A DNA stretch of 64,000 nucleotides from Saccharopolyspora montiporae. Lineage in GTDB: Bacteria; Actinomycetota; Actinomycetes; Mycobacteriales; Pseudonocardiaceae. This document shows positions 25,842 to 34,132 of the stretch, piece by piece. The notes under the pieces were generated by a model. That model was not told the origin of the DNA, made no database searches, and saw nothing but the letters and a program-made list of their open reading frames with translations. Positions within the stretch are counted from its first letter, which is position 1, and each line of letters opens with the position of its first letter. The DNA is taken from contig NZ_JADEYC010000019.1 of assembly GCF_015209505.1 (NCBI RefSeq), positions 1 through 64,000 of the forward strand, read 5' to 3'. The position numbers were made by a program, and so were the translations under genes.

Positions 25842-27347
25842 GTGGTACGTGGAGAGAGCAGCAGGGATCGCGGTCGCAACCGCCCGCCGCAGCGCCGTCC
25901 GCGCACCCCTCCCGTCCGCGCCCGGCGCCCGGCGCCGCGGAAGCGACACGGGGCAAAGACCGCCCTCGCCGTGCTGTCCGCCGCCACCCTGCTGGTGACC
26001 GGCTACGGTTGGTCGAACTACCGCGATCTGCAGCAGGGCATGGCCACGAGCAAGGTCACCGAGCACGCGACCTCCGACGGGGCCACGGACATCCTGCTGG
26101 TGGGCGCCGACAGCCGCACCGACGCGCACGGGAATCCGCTGCCCGATGACGTGCTCGCCGAGCTCAACACTTCGGCCAACGAGGCGACGCTGACCGACAG
26201 CATCATCCTGCTGCACATCCCGGACGACGGGTCGAGCGCCGTGGGCTTCTCCTTCCCCCGGGACACCTTCGTCGACATCCCGGGGCACGGCCAGCACAAG
26301 ATCAATTCCGCGTTCAGCCGCGGCAAGGACTCCGCGACCGCAGCGACCGACGGCTCGGGCACCGCGGATCCGGCGGAACTGGAGCGGCGCGGCGCCGACG
26401 CGGGCCGGCAGACTCTGCTCAGCACGGTCGAGGAGTTGACCGGTGTGTCGGTCGACCACTACGCCGAGGTCAACCTGCTCGGGTTCTCCCGGATCACCGA
26501 ATCCGTCGGCGGAGTCCCGGTCTGCCTGAACCAGCCCGTTTCCGACGAGCTTTCCGGCGCCGACTTCAGCGCGGGAGAGCAGACCGTCTCCGGTGGCGAG
26601 GCGCTGGCGTTCGTCCGCCAGCGGCACGGCCTGCCGCGGGGCGATCTGGACCGGGTGGTGCGTCAGCAGGCGTTCCTGGCCGGGCTGACCCAGAAGATGC
26701 TCTCCGGCGGCGTGCTGGCCAACCCCGGCAAGCTCAGCGACCTGATCGGTTCGCTGCAGCAGTCGATCGTGCTCGACGACGGGTGGGACGTGTTCTCCTT
26801 CGCCCAGCGGCTGCGCGGTCTTGCCGGCGGCGCGGTCCGGTTCTCCACCATCCCGATCGAGGATCCCGCCTATCCCACCCCGGACGGCGAAGCGGTGAAG
26901 GTGGACACCGACGAGGTTCGCGATGCGGTGAACCAGGCCATCGAGGGGCCCGCACCGCAGGCGACGTCCGGCGGGGACCTGGCCGTCGACGTGCTCAACA
27001 CGACCGAGCGCAGCGGGCTCGCGCAGCGCGTCGGGACGCGGATCGAGGACGAGGGGCTGGCACTGGGCGAGACCGGCAATGCCCCCGCCCGCGATACCTC
27101 GGTGGTGCGGCACGCCCCGGGTTCCGACGAGCAGGCCGCCCGCGTGGCCGCGATGTTCGGCGACCTCGACGTGGAGGAAGGCGCCGGGGTCCCGCCCGGT
27201 CACGTCCAGGTGCTGCTCGGCGCGGACTTCCGCGAGCACCCCGCCCCGCGGATGGCACCGCCGAGCAAGGTCCAGCTCGACGGCGGCGGTGAATCCGGCC
27301 AGGAGCCCGCCACGATCACCGCCGACGACGTGCCCTGCGTGAACTGA
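25842..27347 (+). CDS. LCP (LytR-CpsA-Psr) cell-wall ligase with LytR_C domain
   Basis: The 501-residue product has a long Arg/Pro-rich cytoplasmic tail (residues 1-38), one membrane helix (ALAVLSAATLLVTGYGW), an LCP catalytic domain (TDILLVGADSRTD, SFPRDTFVDIPGHG, KINSAFSRG, VDHYAEVNLLGF, FVRQRHGLPRGDLDRVVRQQ) and a C-terminal LytR_C domain (LAVDVLNTTERSGLAQRVG). LCP proteins attach arabinogalactan, teichoic acid or other glycans from a lipid carrier to peptidoglycan. The start is GTG 25842 with GGAGG upstream. A single gene. Confidence 0.92.
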   Translation: MVRGESSRDRGRNRPPQRRPRTPPVRARRPAPRKRHGAKTALAVLSAATLLVTGYGWSNYRDLQQGMATSKVTEHATSDGATDILLVGADSRTDAHGNPLPDDVLAELNTSANEATLTDSIILLHIPDDGSSAVGFSFPRDTFVDIPGHGQHKINSAFSRGKDSATAATDGSGTADPAELERRGADAGRQTLLSTVEELTGVSVDHYAEVNLLGFSRITESVGGVPVCLNQPVSDELSGADFSAGEQTVSGGEALAFVRQRHGLPRGDLDRVVRQQAFLAGLTQKMLSGGVLANPGKLSDLIGSLQQSIVLDDGWDVFSFAQRLRGLAGGAVRFSTIPIEDPAYPTPDGEAVKVDTDEVRDAVNQAIEGPAPQATSGGDLAVDVLNTTERSGLAQRVGTRIEDEGLALGETGNAPARDTSVVRHAPGSDEQAARVAAMFGDLDVEEGAGVPPGHVQVLLGADFREHPAPRMAPPSKVQLDGGGESGQEPATITADDVPCVN

Positions 27348-27446
27348 CCGCCGCCCGCCGCGGACGGCCTCGTCCGCGATCGCGCCCGCAGCGCCGATCC
27401 GGGCTAATCTGCGAGTGCGCGAACCGAGAGCGGAAGGAATCCCCTC

Positions 27447-29825
27447 GTGACCGACCAGCCGCGAAAAGTGCTCCTGGTCAGCGCGACCATCGGTGAGGGG
27501 CACAACGCGACCGCGCGCGCCGTCGAGGAGGTCGCGCACCGGCACTGGCCCGGGGTCGAGGTCGAGTGGGTCGACGCGCTGCGCGCGATGGGCGGCTGGG
27601 TCCCGCGCACGTTCAACCGGATCTACGTGCTCAACGTGGAGACCACCCCGTGGCTCTACGACTTCTTCTACGACGCGCTGTGGCGCTACCGGTGGTTCGC
27701 CGACGCGTGCCGCAGGTTCGTCGGCGCCTGGTCCGGTCGCTGCCTGCTGCCCGCGGTGCGGGCGGTCTCCCCGGACCTCGTCGTGTCGACCTACCCGCTG
27801 GGCACCGCCGGGCTCGACTGGATGCGCCGCCACGGGCTCCTGGACGTTCCACTGGCGGCGGTGGTCTCGGATTTCTCCCCGCACCCGTTCTGGGTCTACG
27901 CCGAAGCCGACCAACACCTGGTGATGAGCGAGACCAGTGCGCGCGCTCTGCGCAGCGCCGAGCCCGATGCGGTCGGCAGCGCCTGCTCACCTCCGGTGGT
28001 CACCGCGTTCCGGCCGCGGGAGCGCGGCGCCGCGCGGGCGGCGGCCGGACTGCCGGACGGCTTCACCGCCCTCATCTCATGCGGCTCGCTGGGTTTCGGT
28101 TCGGTCGAGCGGGCCGCGCGGGCCGCGCTGCGCGTCCGGGAGGTGCGCGCCGTGCTCGTGGTCTGCGGACGCAATGCCGCGCTGCGCGAGCAGCTGCGCA
28201 CCCGGTTGCCGGATCCGCGGCTGGCGGCGCTGGGCTGGGTCGAGGACATGCCCGGTTTGATGGCCTGCTCCGACGTGGTGATCAGCAACGCGGGCGGTGC
28301 CACCGCGCTCGAAGCGCTGGCCTGCGGCCGGGCCGCGGTCACGTTCGAACCGATCGCCGGGCACGGCCGGGCCAACGCCGAGCTGATGGCCGAGGCCGAG
28401 CTGGCCGACCTGTGCCCGCGGGAGCAGGACCTCACCGCGCTGCTGCAGCAGTTGGCCACGGATCCGGACGCCCTGGCCGAACGGGAACAGCGCGCGCACA
28501 AGCACCGGCAGCGGGCCGATTTCGACGAGCAGGTCGCCGCGATGCCCGCGCTCCCACGGCACAGCGGTCGGCGTCCGCTGCGCCCGCAGGACGCGTTCTT
28601 CGTGCACGCGGGCACACCGCACGTCCCGCAGCAGACCGGTGCCGTGCTGCACCTGGGCGGCGATGTGCCCGCGCACGAACGCGCCGAGCACATCGCCGCC
28701 CGTATCACCGAGCACGCCGCCGGTCTCGGGCTGCTCACCCGCCGCCTGGTGCTGCGCCCGGGACGGCGTCCGCAGTGGGCCCACGTGCCGCGCATCGATC
28801 CCGCCGAACACCTGCGCTGCCGCGAGGTCGACGATCCGGAGCGGGCCGCTGCGGTGCTGGCGGACTTCTTCACCGAGCCGGTACGCACCGACCGCCCACC
28901 ATGGGAATTGCTGGTGCTGCGCGAATCGGCCGACGGGCGCACCCGGCTGCTGGCGAAGATGCACCACGCGCTCGGCGACGGCGTGGCGGTCACCAGTGCC
29001 CTGCTCAGACTGCTCTGCGACGGCCCGCACCCGCCGGAACTCCGGCCCGCGGCCGAGACCCGGTCCGCGCGCGAGCGAGTGCGCGGTCTCGTGTCCGGAC
29101 TGCTCAGCCTCGCCGCGGCAGGTCCGGCACCCCCGGTGCCCACCAGCGGGCGCAGCAGCGCGGCGCGTTCGTTCGGATTCGCCGAGCTGCCCGCCGACCG
29201 GGTGCGCAGCGCCGCCCGCGCGCATGGCGTGTCCAGCAGCGTGCTGCTGGTGGGCTGCGTCGCCGAGGCCCTGCACCGGATGACCGGGTCGGCCACCCCC
29301 GACGACCTGTTCCGGGTCATGGTGCCGCGGACCGCGCGCACCGGCCGGAACGGCCCGGGCCCGGATGCACCGGGCAACTACACGGCCTCGATGTCCGTGG
29401 ACCTGCCGGTGGGGCCGATGCGGGTGGCCGACCGGCTCGCGGCGGTCGACAGCGCGCTGGACGCACCGGAGCGGGCGGGCCAACCGGTGGCGTCGGCCGC
29501 GGTGCTGTCCCTGCTCGGGCGGCTACCGGCTCCGCTGCACGCCGCCGTGGTGCGCCGGATCTACCACCGCCGGTTCTTCAGCGCCGTGGTGTCCGTGCTT
29601 CCCGGCCGCCGGCGCGGCGCCGACATCGACGGGCACCACCTGGAAGCGGTGTCGCCGGTCCTGTCGCTGGCCGACGGGACCGGTGTCGCGGTGGGCGCGG
29701 TGAACTGGGGCAGCCGGGTGGGTTTCGGCGTCACCACCGACCCCGAGCTCGCGCCACGCGCCGACTCGCTGGCGGGGGCGCTGCGCGAAGCGTTCGCCGA
29801 GCTGGACGAGGACGGGCGCGGGTGA
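27447..29825 (+). CDS. Fusion: MGDG-synthase-type glycosyltransferase + WS/DGAT acyltransferase
   Basis: The 792-residue product joins two enzymes. Residues 1-190 carry the MGDG_synth domain (VSATIGEGHNATARAVEEVA, NRIYVLNVETTPWLYDFFYD); 205-350 carry the GT28 C-terminal nucleotide-sugar domain (SCGSLGFGS, VVISNAGGATALEALACGR). From about residue 377 a wax-ester-synthase/DGAT domain follows, with the acyl-transfer motif HHALGDG at 506-512 and its C-terminal half (PGNYTASMSVDLPVGPM). The expected chemistry is glycosylation of a diacylglycerol-like lipid plus O-acylation, giving an acylated glycolipid; this is inference. It starts at GTG 27447 and overlaps the next gene (GTGA). Confidence 0.88.
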   Translation: MTDQPRKVLLVSATIGEGHNATARAVEEVAHRHWPGVEVEWVDALRAMGGWVPRTFNRIYVLNVETTPWLYDFFYDALWRYRWFADACRRFVGAWSGRCLLPAVRAVSPDLVVSTYPLGTAGLDWMRRHGLLDVPLAAVVSDFSPHPFWVYAEADQHLVMSETSARALRSAEPDAVGSACSPPVVTAFRPRERGAARAAAGLPDGFTALISCGSLGFGSVERAARAALRVREVRAVLVVCGRNAALREQLRTRLPDPRLAALGWVEDMPGLMACSDVVISNAGGATALEALACGRAAVTFEPIAGHGRANAELMAEAELADLCPREQDLTALLQQLATDPDALAEREQRAHKHRQRADFDEQVAAMPALPRHSGRRPLRPQDAFFVHAGTPHVPQQTGAVLHLGGDVPAHERAEHIAARITEHAAGLGLLTRRLVLRPGRRPQWAHVPRIDPAEHLRCREVDDPERAAAVLADFFTEPVRTDRPPWELLVLRESADGRTRLLAKMHHALGDGVAVTSALLRLLCDGPHPPELRPAAETRSARERVRGLVSGLLSLAAAGPAPPVPTSGRSSAARSFGFAELPADRVRSAARAHGVSSSVLLVGCVAEALHRMTGSATPDDLFRVMVPRTARTGRNGPGPDAPGNYTASMSVDLPVGPMRVADRLAAVDSALDAPERAGQPVASAAVLSLLGRLPAPLHAAVVRRIYHRRFFSAVVSVLPGRRRGADIDGHHLEAVSPVLSLADGTGVAVGAVNWGSRVGFGVTTDPELAPRADSLAGALREAFAELDEDGRG

Positions 29826-30748
29826 ACGGGGACGCACCGGTCCTGTGGATCGCCGTACCGACCGCCGTGGCCGGCGCGGCCAGTTTCGGGCTGGCCAGCG
29901 CCGTGCAGCACCGGGTGACCAAGGAGGTGACCGAGCACCGGATGCTGCGCCCCGGCTTCCTGTTCGGACTCATCCGCAAACCGGTCTGGCTGCTGAGCAT
30001 CGTGACGGTGGTCGTCGGCCTGTCGCTGCAGGTGGTGGCCCTCGCGTTCGGTCCGCTCGTGCTGGTCCAGCCGCTGCTGGTGACCTCGGTGCTGTTCGGC
30101 GCCGCGTTCGCCGCCTGGATGGCCCACCGCAAGCTCGACCTGGTGCTGGCCGCCGGGGGGTTCGCGTGCGTCGGGGGCCTGTCGGCGTTCCTGGTGCTGG
30201 CCCGCCCGGAAGGCGAGGGAGGCGGATTCACCGGGGCCCCGGTCGCCCCGCTGGCGATCGTGCTGGGGGTGATCGTGGTCGGTGCGGTGCTGGCCGCGCG
30301 GCGATTCCGCGGCGAGATCGGCGCGATCAGCCTCGCCGCGGCGACCGGCGTGCTGTACGGGATCACCGCGGGTCTGATGAAGGTCGTGGCCGACCAGGTG
30401 CGCGCCTCGGGCGTGGCCGAACCGTTCGGGCACTGGACGCTCTACGTGGTGTGCGTGATCGGTCCGGTGGGGTTCTTGTTGAGCCAGCAGACCTTCCAGC
30501 GCGGCAAGCTGATCTCCCCGGCGCTGGCCGTGATCACCACCATCGACCCGCTGGTGTCCGCGGCCATCGGGGTGAGCTGGTTCGGCGAGCGGCTCGACCT
30601 CTCCCCCGCCATCCTGGCCGGTGAGATCGTCGCGCTGCTGGTGCTGATCGCCGGGGTGGCGGTGCTGACGCACCGCAGCGAGCAGCTGCGCAGGCACCTG
30701 GACCGCAGGCACCGCAGCGCCGGTTCGACGGGGCTCACGTGGGGCTGA
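29822..30748 (+). CDS. DMT-superfamily membrane transporter
   Basis: The 308-residue membrane protein has nine to ten hydrophobic helices arranged as two EamA-like halves (AVPTAVAGAASFGLASAVQH, ALAFGPLVLVQPLLVTS, ATGVLYGITAGLMKVVADQV, VCVIGPVGFLLSQQTFQRG, AVITTIDPLVSAAIGVSWF). Members export or flip metabolites, including lipid-linked ones. It overlaps the fusion gene upstream by four bases and the SDR downstream by ten, so it may move the product of the fusion enzyme; that is inference. The start is GTG 29822. Confidence 0.85.
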   Translation: MNGDAPVLWIAVPTAVAGAASFGLASAVQHRVTKEVTEHRMLRPGFLFGLIRKPVWLLSIVTVVVGLSLQVVALAFGPLVLVQPLLVTSVLFGAAFAAWMAHRKLDLVLAAGGFACVGGLSAFLVLARPEGEGGGFTGAPVAPLAIVLGVIVVGAVLAARRFRGEIGAISLAAATGVLYGITAGLMKVVADQVRASGVAEPFGHWTLYVVCVIGPVGFLLSQQTFQRGKLISPALAVITTIDPLVSAAIGVSWFGERLDLSPAILAGEIVALLVLIAGVAVLTHRSEQLRRHLDRRHRSAGSTGLTWG

Positions 30749-31482
30749 ACCTGCGCGGCGCCGATGCCGTGGTCACCGGCGCGTCGTCCGGTATCGGTGC
30801 GGCCGTGGCGCACCGGCTCGCGGCCCGCGGCTGCCGGGTGGTGCTGGTGGGCCGCGACCGGCAGCGCCTGCAGCGCGCCGCGGACGGCTGCGCGGGGGCA
30901 CCGCTGTGCGCGGACGTGACCGAGGACACCGGGTTTCGGGCGGTGGCCGCGGCCGCGAGCCGCGCCGATGTGCTGGTGCACTGCGCCGGTGCCGGTTTCG
31001 CGGGTGATTTCGCGGCGATGCCGCCGGACCGCGTCGCCGCGCTCACCGAGCTCGACCTGACCGCACCGCTGCGGCTCACCCGGGCGGCACTGCCCGGCAT
31101 GCTGCAGCGCGGACGCGGGCACCTGGTGTTCATCTCCTCGGTGGCCGCGCTCGGGGTGCCGGACGAGGAGGTGTACTCGGCGGCGAAAGCCGGTTTGCGC
31201 ACGTTCGCGGCCGCGGTGGACCGGCGGTGCGCGCGGGGAGGCGTATCGGTGACCACGGTGCTGCCGGGTGCCGTGCGGACCCCGTTCTTCGCCGGTCGCG
31301 GACGTGCCTACGACCGGCGCTTCCCCAGGATGGTGGAGCCGGAGGCGGTAGCGACCGCTGCGGTGCGCGCGGTCGAGCGGGGGCGGCGCGAGGTGTTCGT
31401 CCCCCGCTGGCTGGTGGTCGCCGATCGGGTGCGCGGCGCCGCGCCGCGGCTGTACCAGTGGCTGGCGGGCGAGTTCGGCTGA
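30739..31482 (+). CDS. Short-chain dehydrogenase/reductase
   Basis: The 247-residue classical SDR has the cofactor loop VTGASSGIGAAVAHRLA, CAGAG in place of NNAG, catalytic Ser in VFISSVAALG and the Tyr-x3-Lys pair in VYSAAKAGLRTF. The C-terminal extension (VFVPRWLVVADRVRGAAPRL, then YQWLAGEF) recalls membrane-associated lipid SDRs of mycobacteria. It is the third gene of the fusion operon and convergent with the hopanoid operon 18 bases away. The start is GTG 30739, inside the transporter gene. Confidence 0.88.
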   Translation: MGLNLRGADAVVTGASSGIGAAVAHRLAARGCRVVLVGRDRQRLQRAADGCAGAPLCADVTEDTGFRAVAAAASRADVLVHCAGAGFAGDFAAMPPDRVAALTELDLTAPLRLTRAALPGMLQRGRGHLVFISSVAALGVPDEEVYSAAKAGLRTFAAAVDRRCARGGVSVTTVLPGAVRTPFFAGRGRAYDRRFPRMVEPEAVATAAVRAVERGRREVFVPRWLVVADRVRGAAPRLYQWLAGEFG

Positions 31483-31500
31483 CCGGCCGCGCCCGCGGTG

Positions 31501-32166
31501 TCAGCCCGCCGCGGCGGCGGGCTGCGCGCCGAAGCGCACCGTGATCCCCTCCCCGCGCAGCGCGCGGCGCAGCCACCACAGCGACGCGCCGGCGGCCGCG
31601 GCCACGAGGCTGAACGAACCGATCGTGCTGACCAGCATGAAGTCGCCGAGTGTGGCCGCGGCCAACGCCCAGAGCGTGCCGATGCCGTTGACGGCGAACA
31701 CCACGGCCCACAGCAGCGACACGCGACGGAAGAACCGGCGCACACCGGCATTCCCGGTCAATTCGGGCGGCAGCACGCAGAAGTCGTCGGCGAGCTTGGC
31801 CAGGAACGTCCGTTCGAACGGCACGGTGGCCAGCAGCGCCGCGGCGATCAGGAAGTTCTTCAGACTCGGTTCGAGGAAGTAGACGAACGTGCTTCCGGTG
31901 GCGAACCCCGCCACCGTGCGCACCACCAGCATGCCGGCGGTGAGCCACAACACCGCGGGAACGCGGTAGCGCAGCACCACCCGCACCGCCAGCGCCGCGA
32001 CCGTCCAGCCCAGCGCGGCGAGCAGCCCACCGGTGAAATCGGTGAGCTCGAACAGGACGTAGAACAGCAGCAGCGGAGCCAGAACGGTCTCCACCAGGCT
32101 CTTCGTCGCATGCCACAGCTGAGTACCCAGGCCGTGCAAGTGGACGGTCAGGTGGTGGTCGTGCAT
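31501..32166 (-). CDS. VC0807-type membrane protein, last gene of the hopanoid operon
   Basis: The 221-residue product has about five to six hydrophobic helices (VLAPLLLFYVLFELTDF, FTGGLLAALGWTVAALAVRV, PAVLWLTAGMLVVRTVAGFA, LWAVVFAVNGIGTLWALAAA, STIGSFSLVAAAAGASLWW) and a conserved-looking loop with SLKNFLIAAALLATVPFERT. The pattern is that of the VC0807/DUF3159-like family of unknown function. It starts at ATG 32166 after AGGAG, 83 bases downstream of hpnH, same strand. A role in hopanoid handling is suggested only by position. Confidence 0.7.
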   Translation of the reverse strand: MHDHHLTVHLHGLGTQLWHATKSLVETVLAPLLLFYVLFELTDFTGGLLAALGWTVAALAVRVVLRYRVPAVLWLTAGMLVVRTVAGFATGSTFVYFLEPSLKNFLIAAALLATVPFERTFLAKLADDFCVLPPELTGNAGVRRFFRRVSLLWAVVFAVNGIGTLWALAAATLGDFMLVSTIGSFSLVAAAAGASLWWLRRALRGEGITVRFGAQPAAAAG

Positions 32167-32249
32167 GTCTCCTCGCGGTCCGGCGGTCGCGGACCAGTCG
32201 GGGGCATCGGCGAGTCGGAGTGCCCGGTGGTGCGGACAGCCCGGCCGGG

Positions 32250-33251
32250 TCACCCCCGGACCGCGCGGATCGACTCTCGCAGCGAGCCCATCGTGGCCAG
32301 CACGGCCGTGGGCTCGTATCCACAGTGTGCCATGCAGTTGGCGCACCGGGAGTCGCGTCCGCGTCCGTAGGCCGACCAGTCGGTGTCCTCCAGCAACTCC
32401 CGGTAGGTGGCCGCGTACCCGTCGTTCATCAGGTAGCAGGGCCGCTGCCACCCGTACAGCGAGTAGGACGGGATCGCCCACGCCGTGCACGCGAAATCGG
32501 TCTTGCCTTCCAGGAAGTCCAGGAACAGCGGTGAGTGGTTGAACCGCCACTTCTTGCGGCGCCCGTCGGCGAAGACCTTCGCGAACAGCTCCCGCGTCTC
32601 GGCCACGCCCAGGAAGTGGTCCTGATCCGGCGCCTTGTCGTAGGCGTAGGCGGGCGAGAGCATCATCTGGTCGACTTCGAGGTCGTTGTTGAGGAAGTCG
32701 AGGACCTCGATCACCGAGGCCGGTGTGTCGGACGTGAAGAACGTGCTGTTCGTGGTGACCCGGAATCCGCGCCGCTGCACGTCTTTGATGTTGTCCACGG
32801 CCTGGGCGAACACGCCTTCCTGGCACACCGAGGCGTCGTGCCGCTCTTCGAGCCCGTCGATGTGCACGGCCCAGGAGAAGTACGGCGACGGCGTAAACTT
32901 CTCGATCTTGCGCGGCAGCAGCAGCGCGTTGGTGCACAGGTAGACGAACTTCTTGCGCTTGACCAGCTCCTCGACCATCACCTCGATCTCGGGGTGCATG
33001 AGCGGTTCGCCGCCCGCGATGGACACGACCGGGGCTCCGCACTCCTCGACCGCGGCCACGGCCTGTTCCACGGGCATCCGCTGCTTGAGGACGTTCGCCG
33101 GGTGCTGGATCTTGCCGCACCCCGCGCAGGCCAGATTGCAGGCGAACAGCGGTTCGAGTTCCAGGGTTAGCGCGAATTTGTCGCGGCGGAGCAGTTTCTG
33201 CTTGACCAGGTGCGCACCGACCCGGACCGCCTGGCGCACGGGGATTCCCAC
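32250..33251 (-). CDS. hpnH: Adenosyl-hopene transferase HpnH (radical SAM)
   Basis: A 333-residue radical SAM enzyme. The cluster motif CxxxCxxC is at C38, C42, C45 (FACNLACAGCGKIQHPA), followed by SIAGGEPLMHP and the hopanoid-type tail CANCMAHCGYEPTAV. HpnH joins a 5'-deoxyadenosyl group to diploptene, giving adenosylhopane, the first C35 hopanoid step (family knowledge). The start is GTG 33251 with GGAGG, whose G is shared with the TAG stop of hpnG. Its partner HpnG is directly upstream. Confidence 0.94.
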   Translation of the reverse strand: MGIPVRQAVRVGAHLVKQKLLRRDKFALTLELEPLFACNLACAGCGKIQHPANVLKQRMPVEQAVAAVEECGAPVVSIAGGEPLMHPEIEVMVEELVKRKKFVYLCTNALLLPRKIEKFTPSPYFSWAVHIDGLEERHDASVCQEGVFAQAVDNIKDVQRRGFRVTTNSTFFTSDTPASVIEVLDFLNNDLEVDQMMLSPAYAYDKAPDQDHFLGVAETRELFAKVFADGRRKKWRFNHSPLFLDFLEGKTDFACTAWAIPSYSLYGWQRPCYLMNDGYAATYRELLEDTDWSAYGRGRDSRCANCMAHCGYEPTAVLATMGSLRESIRAVRG

Positions 33252-33260
33252 GGATGCCTC

Positions 33261-34106
33261 CTACGACGTCGTTTCCACCGCGCCGCGGTACGGCTCGCCC
33301 TCCACCGGGCCGAGACCGCGCAGCGCGTCGGTGAACCGCGCGGCCGTCGCCGCATCGGCGGCCACGACCGACAGTTCCCGCACTCCCGCCAACCAGCTCA
33401 GCGCGACATCGCCCACCTCGCAGACCGGCTGGCCTGAGCCGTCACCGAACCGGGTGGTCAGGACCAGCTCCGGATGCCCCGCCGGGTCGACCAGCCTGCG
33501 CGGTCCGGTCGCCTGGTGCCACCGCACGACCGCCGGGGCGAGAGCCCGCAGCCGGCGCAGCGCGGCCATTCCGCGACCCGGTGTGCCCGGAGCCGCCAGC
33601 GGCTGCCGCGCGGTGTCGACGACAACCCGCACCACCCCGAGCGGCCGTTCCCGCGCCGCTCGCGCCAGCACCGCGGACTCCAGGTCGACCGCCAGCGCAC
33701 CTCCGGAGGCGAGCTCGCGCCTGCGCGAACCGTGCACGATGCGGTGCGCCGTGGCGATCGGCCCGCAGCGCACCCGGGCGCGACCGTGCGGCTCGGCCGC
33801 GGCCAGGACCCGGCGGATCTCGCCGGCCAGCAGTGGCGCGGACGGGCAGCTCAGCACGCCGCCGGGCGCGCGCAGCTCGTCGGCGACGATCACATCCCCG
33901 CTGCGCACCGAGTCGTCCAGGCCTCCCGCGACCCCGGCCACCACCAGCGCACCGAAATCGCGGCGCCGCAGGGACCGCACCGCCGCCCCGGCCCTGGTCG
34001 GCCCGCAGCCGGTGCGCAGCACGAGGTGGTGCGGCAGCGCTCCGCGAAGCGCGCGGGCTTCCGGCCTGAGCGGGGCGCACACGAGCAGCGGACGGCAGGA
34101 GGTCAC
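33261..34106 (-). CDS. hpnG: Adenosylhopane nucleosidase/phosphorylase HpnG
   Basis: The 281-residue product resembles the MTA/SAH nucleosidase-like HpnG family: LLVCAPLRPEARALRG, ALVVAGVAGGLDDSVRSGDV, ATAHRIVHGSRRR and AVDLESAVLARAA (the purine/acid site motif). HpnG removes adenine from adenosylhopane to give ribosyl- or phosphoribosylhopane. The start is GTG 34106, four bases overlapping the end of a nine-codon mini-ORF that links it to the shc stop. The C-terminal third (after residue 180) is longer than in plain nucleosidases. Confidence 0.88.
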   Translation of the reverse strand: MTSCRPLLVCAPLRPEARALRGALPHHLVLRTGCGPTRAGAAVRSLRRRDFGALVVAGVAGGLDDSVRSGDVIVADELRAPGGVLSCPSAPLLAGEIRRVLAAAEPHGRARVRCGPIATAHRIVHGSRRRELASGGALAVDLESAVLARAARERPLGVVRVVVDTARQPLAAPGTPGRGMAALRRLRALAPAVVRWHQATGPRRLVDPAGHPELVLTTRFGDGSGQPVCEVGDVALSWLAGVRELSVVAADAATAARFTDALRGLGPVEGEPYRGAVETTS

Positions 34107-34132
34107 GCCGCCACGGCTTCCGACGCGGTCAT
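34103..34132 (-). CDS. Nine-codon linking mini-ORF between shc and hpnG
   Basis: ATG 34132 overlaps the shc stop (ATGA) and encodes MTASEAVAA; its TGA overlaps the hpnG GTG (GTGA). It bridges a 23-base gap so that terminating ribosomes could reinitiate twice. Whether it is translated is unknown. Confidence 0.3.
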   Translation of the reverse strand: MTASEAVAA

